64,000 nucleotides of DNA. Source: Clostridiales bacterium (GTDB lineage Bacteria > Bacillota > Clostridia > Lachnospirales > Lachnospiraceae). Made by a program: the position numbers and the translations under genes. The notes beneath the pieces are model-generated. The model was not told the DNA's origin. It saw nothing but the letters and a program-made list of their open reading frames with translations, and did no database searches. The DNA lies in contig DUNO01000033.1 in NCBI GenBank assembly GCA_012839295.1, positions 62,001 through 126,000 on the forward strand. The letters run 5' to 3'. Positions 25,792 through 35,172 of this stretch are shown piece by piece (positions within the stretch are counted from its first letter, which is position 1; every line of letters starts with the position of its first letter).

Positions 25792-27351
25792 TTAGGGCTC
25801 ACGGTGGTTAGCGAGCAGGGAATAATCCTTTGGCGAATAGCCATACAGCTTTTTGAAGGACTTGCTGTAATAAAAGGCATCCAAATAGCCGACCATATCA
25901 GAGATTTCAGATATTTTGTAATTCCCGGAGCCAAGGAGGGTCTTTGATGCCTCCATCCGGACCCGGGTGATGTATTGCAGTATGGATTGGTTGCTGACCC
26001 TCTTAAATACGCTGCCCATATAGCAGGGATTCAGCTGGAATACCTCAGCCAGTCCTGCGACAGATAACTCTGCCTCGGAATAATGGGAGTTGATATAGCT
26101 GGTAATCCGTTTGCACAGGATGATATCGGAGGGAACCGCTTCAGTTTTATTGATGATTTGGAGGCCGTAGTCTTTGATGCTGTCCTTTATGTCGGCTAAC
26201 AGATATTCCTCCTCCAGCATCCGGTCCACGGAGGGTACCACATTATCATTCAGATTTTCCATGTCATAATAGCTTATCTTATAGGTCATGAAAAATTCCG
26301 TAACAATCAGGCGGAGATATTCAGGGCCGGCCAGCTGCAGGATGCCGTCAAAGGTTTGATCGACATAGTCGCCAAAGCCCTTGCTGTCCTTGCTGTTCAG
26401 AAAGTAAATAATGTTCTGCCGGATCTTTGAAAGCTGAAGGGCAGCGGTATGCTGCTCCGGTAAATCAGAGAGCTGATAAACCTGGGAATGTGGGAAGAAA
26501 AAACGGTAATCCAGCCGCTGGTATATTTTTTTGTGGTGCTTTTTCCAGCTCTCCATAACAGGGAAGGCCTCACCGGCCAGGATAAAATGATAGACCCCTT
26601 CCTTTTCCAAAGAATCCGATGGCTCTTTGGGATCCAAGGCTTTCATGTAGGCCAGGGAGTCCCTTAGGATATTAAGGACCGCAGAGGAGTCCGGCAGCGT
26701 CAAAAATACCTGGACCGTATAGATATAATCCGTTTCCTTCATATATTCACAATCAAAGCCCCGGTCACGAAGTGCGGATATGATCCTGGTAATGGATACG
26801 GAGGTCTCATCATTCATAAATAAGCAGATATAAAGGGTATAGGGATACTGCCTCAGCTCAGTGTATGTCAAGTACAGGCTCTGGAGCTGCAGGCTGCCGG
26901 CCAGCACATTGGAAAGCTGCATACAGCGCTCATAATGGTAATACTGTTGGATTTGATGCTGGTGGCTTTCCTGGAGCTGGATTTTTTTGATACAGTCCTC
27001 CAGGGTGGTATTTAAGCTGGAGGCCTCCACCGGCTTTAGCAGATAATCCACTACACCGTATTTAATTGCAACCTGGGCATAGCTAAAATCATTATATCCT
27101 GATAAAATGATGATTTTTGTCATAGGATAATGGGTATGGACATATTCTGCCACCTCAAGCCCGTTCATCTGGGGCATTTTGATGTCCAGCAGAAGGATGT
27201 GGGCGGGATGCTCCTGTAATAGCTTTATGGCTTCGGCGCCATTTTGCGCTTCTCCCGCAAGTACCAGGTTAAGCTCTTCCCAGGGAATTATCTTTTTAAT
27301 ACGCTGCAGGATGAAATATTCATCATCTGCGATGATTACATTATAGGACAT
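25792..27351 (-). CDS. YesN-type response regulator (receiver plus AraC DNA-binding)
   Basis: A 519-residue regulator: receiver domain at residues 1-120 (IIADDEYFILQ, phosphoacceptor in ILLLDIKMPQMNG, IILSGYNDF, YLLKPVE), a long central region without recognised motifs, and a C-terminal AraC double helix-turn-helix (ELSVAGLAEVFQLNPCYMGSVFK, then KISEISDMVGYLDAFYYSKSFKK). GGAGG precedes the ATG. It overlaps the kinase gene by 11 bases. It most likely controls the divergent ABC-transporter operon starting at 29336. Confidence 0.93.
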   Translation of the reverse strand: MSYNVIIADDEYFILQRIKKIIPWEELNLVLAGEAQNGAEAIKLLQEHPAHILLLDIKMPQMNGLEVAEYVHTHYPMTKIIILSGYNDFSYAQVAIKYGVVDYLLKPVEASSLNTTLEDCIKKIQLQESHQHQIQQYYHYERCMQLSNVLAGSLQLQSLYLTYTELRQYPYTLYICLFMNDETSVSITRIISALRDRGFDCEYMKETDYIYTVQVFLTLPDSSAVLNILRDSLAYMKALDPKEPSDSLEKEGVYHFILAGEAFPVMESWKKHHKKIYQRLDYRFFFPHSQVYQLSDLPEQHTAALQLSKIRQNIIYFLNSKDSKGFGDYVDQTFDGILQLAGPEYLRLIVTEFFMTYKISYYDMENLNDNVVPSVDRMLEEEYLLADIKDSIKDYGLQIINKTEAVPSDIILCKRITSYINSHYSEAELSVAGLAEVFQLNPCYMGSVFKRVSNQSILQYITRVRMEASKTLLGSGNYKISEISDMVGYLDAFYYSKSFKKLYGYSPKDYSLLANHREP

Positions 27352-29065
27352 TGCTCCCGACCTCCTGTTTCTTGATGGTGATGGTTACCAGGCACCCGAT
27401 ATCAGGCGCATTTTTGATTTCAAGACCGTAGTCACTTCCATAATAAAGCTGGATTCTCTGGTGTATATTTTTGATCCCAAAATGGCTGTTCTCCGAATTC
27501 AGGATCTGGGATTCCTTTTCCGGCGGAATTCCAATTCCGTTATCATAGATGGTAAAGATGATCCGCTCCTGTGCCTCCTGCACCCGGATCTCCAGATAGC
27601 CCTTCCGGCCCGTCAATTCCTTGATTCCATGATAAATGCTATTTTCCACGACGGGCTGCAGCAGGAATTTCAGGCAGGAGCAGGAAAGCAGGGTTTCCTC
27701 ACAGAGGATATGATAGTCGAATAAATTAAAGTAACGTATTTTCAATATATTCAGATAGGATTTCGTAATCTCCAGTTCCTCCCGCACCGTGATTTGGAAT
27801 TCTCCGTTGCTCAGGCCCTGCCTGTAAAAGGCGGAGAGGTTCATGACGAGGTCAAGGAGGGTTTCCTTTTCATCAATTTCTGCAAGGGAGCAGATATTAT
27901 CCAGGGAATTATAAAGAAAATGGGGATTTACCTGCTGCTGCAACAGGTCCAGGGAAAGCTGGGCCTTTAGCTTTTGGGCAGCCAGCAAATCATTTTTTAG
28001 CTTCTCCTGGGCGGCAATCATACTGTTGAATTCTTCAAAAAGTAATCCGATATCGCTGTCACTGTAGGCTTCCTGCACCGGGGACCAATTTCCTTCCTTG
28101 ATTTTCTGCGTGTGGGAAACCAGGCGGTAAATGGGGGAGGTTATCGTTTTAGAAACCCGGTGCGATAAGGATAAGCTGGCGATGATACATAAAAATACGA
28201 TCAGGATTGATATAATAAAGGTGGTAAAGGTAGGCTTCAGGAAATTATATAAATTGATCTCATAGATGATATACCAGTCAAGAGCCGGGATATACTGGGA
28301 TAGCACGATGCTGCTGTGACCCAGCTTGCGGCCGCTCTGGTGGAACTGTATGATTCCCGGAAAGTCCCGGTAGCTCTCCGCCAATTTGATGGAGCCATCA
28401 GAGCTTTGTACCGTGCCCGTATTGTCAACGATGAATAATTTGCTGAAGCTGTTTGACTTATCCTTATAGATCGCTGAGATTGCTTCCTCGGGGATGGCAA
28501 TCTCCATATAGCCTAGCAGGGCTCCGGTGGAATAGTTGTAAAATGGGCGGATTAAGGATAGGGCATGTACCTTCTGGCGGTGGCTGTGCTTTGAATACTT
28601 TAAGCGGGGAACCCACATTTCATCTTCAACGACGGGAACCTGGCCAAGCCCTCCCGGATAAGGATAGATCTCTGTTGTAACAATCAGGGAAAGATCCGTG
28701 GAGTACAGGGAAACAGAATGGACAAAGGGGGTTGACTGGATGACATGGTTGATTTCGTTCTTGATATTTAACTGGGAAACAGCATCAAATTTTTGTCTGT
28801 TGGAGTTATATTTTCTGACGTAAGACTGGATACGGCTGTCACTGATAATGGTTTTGGAGTAATTGTCTACGGATTCCAGGAAATAACCGAGCTGTTCCGA
28901 GATATAATTTAGCTGGCTGGTGGAGGAGTCGGACTCCAGGCTGAAAATATGCCTGTAAAATATGGAAGAGCTTGCAAGAAACAAAATTAATACAAAGGTG
29001 ATGGTTACCAAAGACATGGATTTAAAAAATCTTTTATTGATTGACTCTATTCCTCGTTTCTTCAT
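27341..29065 (-). CDS. YesM-type sensor histidine kinase
   Basis: A 574-residue membrane sensor with a helix near residues 15-35, a large extracytoplasmic sensor domain (about 40-275), a second helix (FIISILIVFLCIIASLSL), a HAMP linker, and the His_kinase/HATPase pair (QQQVNPHFLYNSLDNI, QPVVENSIYHG, YDNGIGIP). I chose ATG 29065 with GGAGAGG upstream; TTG 29077 overlaps that site. It probably senses a carbohydrate or its binding protein and pairs with the overlapping YesN-type gene. Confidence 0.92.
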   Translation of the reverse strand: MKKRGIESINKRFFKSMSLVTITFVLILFLASSSIFYRHIFSLESDSSTSQLNYISEQLGYFLESVDNYSKTIISDSRIQSYVRKYNSNRQKFDAVSQLNIKNEINHVIQSTPFVHSVSLYSTDLSLIVTTEIYPYPGGLGQVPVVEDEMWVPRLKYSKHSHRQKVHALSLIRPFYNYSTGALLGYMEIAIPEEAISAIYKDKSNSFSKLFIVDNTGTVQSSDGSIKLAESYRDFPGIIQFHQSGRKLGHSSIVLSQYIPALDWYIIYEINLYNFLKPTFTTFIISILIVFLCIIASLSLSHRVSKTITSPIYRLVSHTQKIKEGNWSPVQEAYSDSDIGLLFEEFNSMIAAQEKLKNDLLAAQKLKAQLSLDLLQQQVNPHFLYNSLDNICSLAEIDEKETLLDLVMNLSAFYRQGLSNGEFQITVREELEITKSYLNILKIRYFNLFDYHILCEETLLSCSCLKFLLQPVVENSIYHGIKELTGRKGYLEIRVQEAQERIIFTIYDNGIGIPPEKESQILNSENSHFGIKNIHQRIQLYYGSDYGLEIKNAPDIGCLVTITIKKQEVGSNVL

Positions 29066-29114
29066 GGCCCTCTCCAATACATGATAAGATAAACCGGTAG
29101 ATGCAAAACCGGTT

Positions 29115-29148
29115 GGTTATCAGAAGTAAAGGACAACTTCTGATAACC
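29115..29148. other. 13-bp hairpin in the 29.07-29.33 kb intergenic region
   Basis: GGTTATCAGAAGT (29115-29127) pairs perfectly with 29136-29148. Just before it, ACCGGT occurs twice (about 29093 and 29108). A short GTCCA/TGGAC inverted repeat is near 29177-29192. The region separates the divergent kinase and transporter genes, so it should hold both promoters and operators, but I see no clear -35/-10 pair. Confidence 0.5.
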
Positions 29149-29335
29149 TGTATTATAACACTCTGGCAGGAAAAGTCCACATGAATGGACGGATTATCAC
29201 CCATGGAACACACCTGAGTTGTAAAATTTACATATAAGCTAAGAAAAATCCATGTAATGTTATGTGAAAAGTAGCTATGATAATCTTGTCAGACAAGAGA
29301 AAACTAGTAAAAATATAAAAAGTGGAGGAAAAATT

Positions 29336-30715
29336 ATGAAGATGAAAAAGCTAATGGCAGTACTGATGGTATTTATCCTGGCAGTAACCATATTTACCGG
29401 CTGCAGCTCCAAACCAACGGACCAGGGAAGTACAGGAACCGATTCCGGCACGGGTACCCAGGGGGATGCCACTTCCGGCAATACGGATTCGGACAGCGAA
29501 AAGGGGATTACAATAAGATTGCTGACAAGAATGGCCGGCACCTCAACCCAGGTTACAATCTATAACGATATCCTTAACGAATTTAAGAGTAAGCACCCGG
29601 ATGTTACCATTATTGATGATTCCCAGGGTGATGAATCAGCCTTCAATAATATCCTGACTACGGACATTGCTTCCGGCAATATGGCAAATATTTTCCGTAT
29701 CCAGGGCGTATCCAACCTGGCAAATTATATCGATAACGGCCTGCTTTTGAATCTGCAGCCTTACCTGGATGAGGATCCTACCTGGGGCGGCGGCTTTACG
29801 GAAGGCTCCCTGGCTTATTACCAGGTACCTGGATACGAGGGCACCTATGCTATTCCGATGGAATCCGGGTTAATCGGCGTTTACTATAACAAAGACCTTT
29901 TCCAGAAGGCAGGAATTGCCTCCTTCCCGGCAAACTGGACAGAGCTTTTGGAGGCAGTTAAAAAGCTCCAGGCAATCGATGTTATTCCAATTGCAATGGG
30001 CGCCCAGTCAACCTATATGGCAGGACATTTGCATGACCAGATCTTCTATAAATGGGCAGGCACGGAAGCAGCCAAGCTGTTAGGCAACAGGGAAATGAAA
30101 TGGACGGATCCTGAGGTTGTAAAGACCCTGCAGTTTGTAAAGGATTTAATTGATGCGGGAGCCTTTGATGCAAGTGCGGCAGGAATTACGGATGATGTTG
30201 CCCTGACACAATTCCAGCAGGGTGAGGCAGGCATGATTATTACCGGACCTTGGAATATCAGCACCTTTAGTGATAAGGAGGCAACTCCGATCGCTGACTC
30301 CATTGATGTTGCAAAATTCCCTTACTTTACGGAAAAGCCGGAGTACCAGAACGATGACATGCAGATCCTGAGCCCCTATATGGTCAGCGGAAAGCTGCAG
30401 GGCAAGGAGTTAGAGCTGACCCTTGAGCTTTTAAAGATGCTGACCAATGCAGAAGCAGCCAAGAGGTTTGCAGAGGAATCAGCCTTCTTAATTCCAAGAA
30501 CGGACATTAACCTGGATGAATCAAAATGCAGCAGGCTGTTTATCAGGAATGTTGAGCTTGGCGGAACTTCAACGGGTATCGGCGTTGACGTATTCGACTT
30601 TGATCCCCTGGCTTCCATGCAGGATAGGACCAGGAATTCTATCGTAAGCATGTTTACCGGTGCAACGCCGGAGGCTGCGGCAGCGGAGATTCAGGCAGAG
30701 ATTGACAGTAACTAA
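29336..30715 (+). CDS. Sugar ABC transporter substrate-binding lipoprotein (CUT1)
   Basis: A 459-residue family 1 extracellular solute-binding protein. A lipoprotein signal peptide ends at ILAVTIFTGC, with Cys23 as the lipidation site, followed by a Ser/Thr/Gly-rich linker (about residues 24-60). The mature domain begins GITIRLLTRM and contains YAIPMESGLIGVYYNKDLF and GEAGMIITGPWNIS, typical of CUT1 oligosaccharide binders. GTGGAGG precedes ATG 29336; an in-frame ATG at 29264 would spoil the signal peptide. The permease genes follow; no ATPase gene is present, as is usual where a shared MsmK-type ATPase serves many systems. Confidence 0.93.
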   Translation: MKMKKLMAVLMVFILAVTIFTGCSSKPTDQGSTGTDSGTGTQGDATSGNTDSDSEKGITIRLLTRMAGTSTQVTIYNDILNEFKSKHPDVTIIDDSQGDESAFNNILTTDIASGNMANIFRIQGVSNLANYIDNGLLLNLQPYLDEDPTWGGGFTEGSLAYYQVPGYEGTYAIPMESGLIGVYYNKDLFQKAGIASFPANWTELLEAVKKLQAIDVIPIAMGAQSTYMAGHLHDQIFYKWAGTEAAKLLGNREMKWTDPEVVKTLQFVKDLIDAGAFDASAAGITDDVALTQFQQGEAGMIITGPWNISTFSDKEATPIADSIDVAKFPYFTEKPEYQNDDMQILSPYMVSGKLQGKELELTLELLKMLTNAEAAKRFAEESAFLIPRTDINLDESKCSRLFIRNVELGGTSTGIGVDVFDFDPLASMQDRTRNSIVSMFTGATPEAAAAEIQAEIDSN

Positions 30716-30736
30716 TTAACAGGATGTTCCAATATT

Positions 30737-30803
30737 GGGGTGTTGATAAACTTTCTCTATTACTTCTGTCCCAGATAGTAGAATACAGTTTTTTCAACAC
30801 CCC
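30737..30803 (+). other. Inverted repeat between binding-protein and permease genes
   Basis: GGGGTGTTGA (30737-30746) pairs with TCAACACCCC (30794-30803) over a 47-nt loop; a second AT-rich repeat (TCAATTTT / AAAATTGA) brackets about 30837-30892. Such structures commonly limit permease expression relative to the binding protein. No gene is seen in 30716-30930. Confidence 0.5.
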
Positions 30804-30930
30804 TCTATCTGAGCGAAGCTCCCTTATGGTCATAACTCAATTTTGGGTATATAAAGGCCCGCAAGGGAAATGCAGAATGTATTTAAAATTGAATTATGAA
30901 GCCGTTTTAGAATAAAGGAGGACATTTCAA

Positions 30931-31827
30931 GTGATTAAATTGAAAAATGGAAGGGCAAAAGCTTACATAGCCATGTTTCTGTTACCGGCCGTCCTGGTAT
31001 ATTTATTATTCCAAATAGTACCGCTGGTAGCGGCAGTATACTTTTCCTTTATGGATTGGAATGGGATCGGGGGCTCAGCGCTAACCTTTGTGGGGGTGAA
31101 AAATTATATCAATGCTTTTCATGATGCGGATTTTCTGCTCTCCCTGCAGAATATGCTGAAAATGGTTTTCTTCAGCGTCTTATTCCATACACCGGTCGCT
31201 CTGCTGCTTGCCGTCGCAATCAACACAAGGTGTAAGGGCTACCGGGCATTTAAGACCCTGTTCTTTGTACCGACTGTATTTCCCCTGACCTCCGTCGGTC
31301 TTATGTGGTATTTTGTATTTATGCCTACGGGCTTTTTCAATGCCCTGTTAAAAAATATGGGCCTGGATAACCTGGCAGGCCCATGGCTGGTAAACCAGTC
31401 CACGGCAATTAATACTATTATTTTTGTAAACATCTGGGCTGGTATCGGTTACTATATGGTAATTCTGCTGGCAGGCTTAACCACCATCCCGGATGAGCTG
31501 TATGAGGCGGCATCCATTGACGGGGCAACCTCTGTCAGCAAATTCTTCCATATCACGATACCAATGCTGAAATCAACAATTTCCATGTGTATCCTGATGG
31601 ACATTATCGGTTCTGTTAAAGTATTTGACCTGGTGTTTGCCATGACGGGGGGAGGACCCAACGGGCTGACCAACCTGCCGACAACCTTAATGTATAATGA
31701 AGCCTTTAAATACAGCCACTATGGGCTTGGCAGTGCAATCGGCATCATCATACTGGTCATCTGCCTGGCGGCGACCCTGGGAAGCAACCTGATTATGAGC
31801 CGGAAGGGTGATCCGCAGGAAGGATAA
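30931..31827 (+). CDS. Sugar ABC transporter permease 1 (CUT1, MalF-like)
   Basis: A 298-residue membrane protein with six hydrophobic helices and the EAA loop DELYEAASIDGATSVSKFFHITIP that docks the ATPase. The N-terminus (AYIAMFLLPAVLVYLLFQIVP) is typical of UgpA/LacF-type permeases. The start is GTG 30931 with AAAGGAGGA upstream. It lies between the binding protein and the second permease in one operon. Confidence 0.93.
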   Translation: MIKLKNGRAKAYIAMFLLPAVLVYLLFQIVPLVAAVYFSFMDWNGIGGSALTFVGVKNYINAFHDADFLLSLQNMLKMVFFSVLFHTPVALLLAVAINTRCKGYRAFKTLFFVPTVFPLTSVGLMWYFVFMPTGFFNALLKNMGLDNLAGPWLVNQSTAINTIIFVNIWAGIGYYMVILLAGLTTIPDELYEAASIDGATSVSKFFHITIPMLKSTISMCILMDIIGSVKVFDLVFAMTGGGPNGLTNLPTTLMYNEAFKYSHYGLGSAIGIIILVICLAATLGSNLIMSRKGDPQEG

Positions 31828-31996
31828 AAGGGATGAGACCTGTTTGGCCTTACTGGTCCAAAAATTGAAAGGCAGGGGTGTAAGTTGAAAGAAATGAAAT
31901 TAATCAATGAAGGGGGGACCGGGTCCATGCCGGCACTTTCATGGCGATTTGTGCAGTAAAGGGGCAATGCCCATAGTGATGGGCATGGACATAAGA

Positions 31997-32845
31997 ATGA
32001 AGAAATCAATGGAAAAGAAAAAGAGAATAAATGCAAGAACCATAGTAATGTATGTGTTCCTCGTGGTAATGGGGCTTATTTTTGCCATGCCAATGGCTTT
32101 TACGCTGTTATCCTCCGTAAAAACGAAGGCGCAGATCTTTGCGAATCCCTTCTCACTTCCCGAGGTACCGAAATTTTCGAACTATATCGTAGCCTGGGTG
32201 GAAGCCAATATGAGCAGATATTTTATCAACAGTATCCTTCAGGCCGGAGCCACCGTAATTATCCTGGCGGTTGCCGCAACAATGGCGGCCTATGTGCTGT
32301 CGAGGTTTGATTTTAAGGGGAGTAAATTTTTACTGCTATTTTTTACGATAGGAATGATGATACCGATGCATACGGTCCTGGTGCCGATTTCCTATCTGAT
32401 CGGGGCTATGAATTTAAAAAACAATATCGGGGCCTTGGTACTGATCTATGTGGCCTTTAGCCTTCCCTTCAGCATCCTGGTCATGACTAATTTTATGAAA
32501 GGGATTAACCAGTCCCTGGAGGAGGCGGCCGTAATTGACGGGGCATCCTATTTTCAGATTTACCGGAAGGTCATGATCCCGCTATCCGTTCCCGCAATAT
32601 CAACCATATCGATCTTTAACTTTTTGTCGGCCTGGAATAATATCCTATTCCCATTGCTGTTTATCAACAACAAGAATTTAAAGCCGATCTCCCTGGGGCT
32701 TTTGAATTTTAACGGGGAGAGGGGCAGTGATTATGGCCCCTTGATGGCGGCAATTGTAATCACAGTATTTTTACCCCTGGTGCTCTACCTGTTGTTCCAG
32801 GAAAAGGTGGAAGGGGGTCTGACCGCAGGTGCGGTTAAGGGATAA
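31997..32845 (+). CDS. Sugar ABC transporter permease 2 (CUT1, MalG-like)
   Basis: A 282-residue six-helix permease with EAA loop EEAAVIDGASYFQIYRKVMIP and the MalG-type N-terminal PMAFTLLSSVKTKAQIFANPF. The start is uncertain: ATG 31997 gives a normal length (MKKSMEKKKRIN) but lacks a clear ribosome site; in-frame ATGs at 31985 and 31907 are alternatives. The 170 bases between the permeases show no other gene. Confidence 0.9.
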   Translation: MKKSMEKKKRINARTIVMYVFLVVMGLIFAMPMAFTLLSSVKTKAQIFANPFSLPEVPKFSNYIVAWVEANMSRYFINSILQAGATVIILAVAATMAAYVLSRFDFKGSKFLLLFFTIGMMIPMHTVLVPISYLIGAMNLKNNIGALVLIYVAFSLPFSILVMTNFMKGINQSLEEAAVIDGASYFQIYRKVMIPLSVPAISTISIFNFLSAWNNILFPLLFINNKNLKPISLGLLNFNGERGSDYGPLMAAIVITVFLPLVLYLLFQEKVEGGLTAGAVKG

Positions 32846-32910
32846 GTGCACCTGGAAAAGCTGGTTATTTGTAATAACAAAGGCGCTGGAAGCAGTGCAG
32901 AAATGAGGAA

Positions 32911-34914
32911 ATGATGGACGAGATGAGATTTCGCCAGGTACACCTGGATTTTCACACCAGTGAATATATCCCTGAGGTAGGGAAGGATTTTAACGGGGAG
33001 GAGTTTGCCGAAAGGCTTAAGAGGGCAGGGGTAGATTCCATCACCTGCTTTGCCAGGTGCCACCATGGATGGCTTTACTATCCTTCAGAAAAATATGCGG
33101 ATCTGATTCATCCGAATCTGATGAACCGGAATTTACTTCTGGAACAGATCAAGGCCTGTCATGCAAAGGGGATCAAGGTGCCGGTCTATACCACGGTGCA
33201 GTGGGATGGGCGCATCATGAGGGAACACCCGGAATGGCTGGCAGTTGACGGGCAGGGGAAATATATTAATACACAGAATGTGCCGGAGCCCCATTTTTAC
33301 AACACGATCTGCTTAAACAGCGGCTACCGGGAATATTTTAAGGATTTGCTCCAGGATCTTATGGGGGTTATCGGGACGGAGAACCTGGATGGGCTGTTTA
33401 TGGACATTCTTTTTCCGGTCGATTGCAATTGCGGGCATTGTAAAGCGAAAATGGAGGAGCTTTCCATGGACAGCAGCAGTATGGCGGAGAGGATGCGTTA
33501 TTCCCAGCACATGCTGGAGGAGTTTAAGGCTGAGATCACGGCATTTATCAGGGACAGGGCGCCTGAAACCAGCATCTTTTATAATAGCTCCCATGTAGGG
33601 CCTGCCTCCAGGGATAGCTTTAAGGATTACAGCCATTTGGAGCTGGAGTCCCTGCCAAGCGGAGGATGGGGCTATGACCATTTCCCGGCGACCAGCAGGT
33701 ATGCCAGGACCTTAGGGAAAGCGATGATCGGTATGACGGGCAAGTTCCATACCTACTGGGGAGATTTCCATTCCCTGAAGAACCGGGCGGCTCTTGAATT
33801 TGAATGCTTTCATATGCTGGCGGTGGGAGCCGGCTGTTCTATCGGGGACCAGCTCCACCCAGGGGGCAGGTTATCCGGGGCTACCTATGACCTGATTGGA
33901 AAGGTGTATGGAAGTGTAAAGGAAAAGGAGCCTTATTGCAGGGGAGCCGGGGCGGTAAATGAAATTGCAGTGCTGACACCGGAGGAGTTCTACCCGGAGG
34001 TGGAATACAATCTGGGGATTTCACCCTCCTTAATCGGAACCGTACGCATCCTGCAGGAATTGGCCTACCAGTTTGATATTGTGGACAGCAGGACGCCCCT
34101 GGAGCGCTATAAGCTTGTGGTATTGCCGGACTGCATTTATTATAATGAAGGGTTGGAAAAGGTAATTAAGGATTATATCAGAAAGGGCGGTAAGGTAATT
34201 GGCTCCTATGATTCCTGCCTGGATAAGGAAAGGACGGATAATATCTATGGCATCCGGTATCTGGGGGAATCAGAATATTACAGGGAGTTTGTGATGCCGA
34301 ACGATGTCATTGGCAGGGAGCTGCCGAAGGAAGAGTTTGTCATGTACCTGAGGGGTTATGATGTGGAGGCGGAGGTTGAGGAGGCGGAGGTGCTGATGCA
34401 CAAGGTAAGCCCCTATTTTGACCGCAGCGGTAAGACCTTCTGTTCCCATCAGCATGCTCCTTCCTCAGGTAAGGCCGGCCACCCGGAGGTGGTTCAGAAG
34501 GGTAATGTCATCTATTTTTCCCACCCGGTTTTCCGGCTGTACCGGAAAAATGCCGCAAAATGGTGCAAGCTGATGGTAAAGGATGCAATAGAACGGCTGC
34601 TGCCGGATAAATTGGTCAGCCATAACGGACCGTCCACCCTCATAACGGCGCTTAATGTCCAAAGGGAGGAGAAGAGGGAAATCCTTCATCTGCTGCATTA
34701 CATAACGGAAAAGCGTTCGGAGGATATCTATACTATTGAAGATACCATACCCTTGTATTTTCTGAAGCTTAAGCTGCATACGGGAGGAAGATGCCCTGCA
34801 AGCGTAAGGCTGGTTCCGGAAGGAGTGGAGCTTGACTTTACAAGGGAGGGTGACTATATCCTGTTTGAGCTCAATAAGATGGAAGGCCATTGTATGGTGG
34901 GCATCCAGTACTAA
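32911..34914 (+). CDS. GHL6 / beta-galactosidase-trimerisation glycoside hydrolase, possible GH151 alpha-L-fucosidase
   Basis: A 667-residue cytoplasmic protein without a signal peptide. The first 340 residues form a TIM-barrel glycosidase of the 'hypothetical glycosyl hydrolase 6' type (VHLDFHTSEYIP, CFARCHHGWLYYPS, LDGLFMDILFPVDCNCGHCK). The middle (about 350-500) is a beta-galactosidase trimerisation-like domain (VLPDCIYYNEG, IRKGGKVIGSYDS). This order is that of GH151, some members of which are alpha-L-fucosidases; that activity is inferred. Three in-frame ATGs (32911, 32914, 32923) lie after GAGGA. As the last gene of the ABC operon it probably cleaves the imported oligosaccharide. Confidence 0.7.
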   Translation: MMDEMRFRQVHLDFHTSEYIPEVGKDFNGEEFAERLKRAGVDSITCFARCHHGWLYYPSEKYADLIHPNLMNRNLLLEQIKACHAKGIKVPVYTTVQWDGRIMREHPEWLAVDGQGKYINTQNVPEPHFYNTICLNSGYREYFKDLLQDLMGVIGTENLDGLFMDILFPVDCNCGHCKAKMEELSMDSSSMAERMRYSQHMLEEFKAEITAFIRDRAPETSIFYNSSHVGPASRDSFKDYSHLELESLPSGGWGYDHFPATSRYARTLGKAMIGMTGKFHTYWGDFHSLKNRAALEFECFHMLAVGAGCSIGDQLHPGGRLSGATYDLIGKVYGSVKEKEPYCRGAGAVNEIAVLTPEEFYPEVEYNLGISPSLIGTVRILQELAYQFDIVDSRTPLERYKLVVLPDCIYYNEGLEKVIKDYIRKGGKVIGSYDSCLDKERTDNIYGIRYLGESEYYREFVMPNDVIGRELPKEEFVMYLRGYDVEAEVEEAEVLMHKVSPYFDRSGKTFCSHQHAPSSGKAGHPEVVQKGNVIYFSHPVFRLYRKNAAKWCKLMVKDAIERLLPDKLVSHNGPSTLITALNVQREEKREILHLLHYITEKRSEDIYTIEDTIPLYFLKLKLHTGGRCPASVRLVPEGVELDFTREGDYILFELNKMEGHCMVGIQY

Positions 34915-34969
34915 TTCGGGATATTCAATATAAAACAATAATAAACAATAGTAAAAACAATAAGAATAA

Positions 34970-34998
34970 TTGACAACAATAATAAACAGTGATAAAAT
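34970..34998 (+). promoter_or_regulatory. Strong promoter upstream of the deoR-type gene
   Basis: TTGACA (34970-34975), 17 bases, TAAAAT (34993-34998) with a preceding TGA. The spacing and hexamers are the same as in the cold-shock promoter. The region before it (34915-34969) is a run of AACAAT/AATAAACA-type repeats. Confidence 0.75.
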
Positions 34999-35014
34999 CA
35001 AATCACTTGACAGG

Positions 35015-35095
35015 AAAAGCATTTAAAAGAGTATGCGATGTAGCATAAACAAAAATTAGTTTGTTGTTACCGGCGGAAATTCTAAATGCTTTTTT
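35015..35095 (+). terminator. Attenuator-like terminator in the deoR leader
   Basis: AAAAGCATTTA (35015-35025) pairs with TAAATGCTTTT (35083-35093), followed by more T residues. The enclosed 57 bases can form two smaller hairpins (TATGC/GCATA and AACAAA/TTTGTT). It starts 17 bases after the -10 and lies before the gene, so transcription is probably gated here. Confidence 0.6.
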
Positions 35096-35172
35096 GGATT
35101 AAAATAAGTGGAAAAGGAAATGCCCCAGCCGGTCTTGGTTAAGGAAGCATATCGAAAGGAAGGGATTTTATC

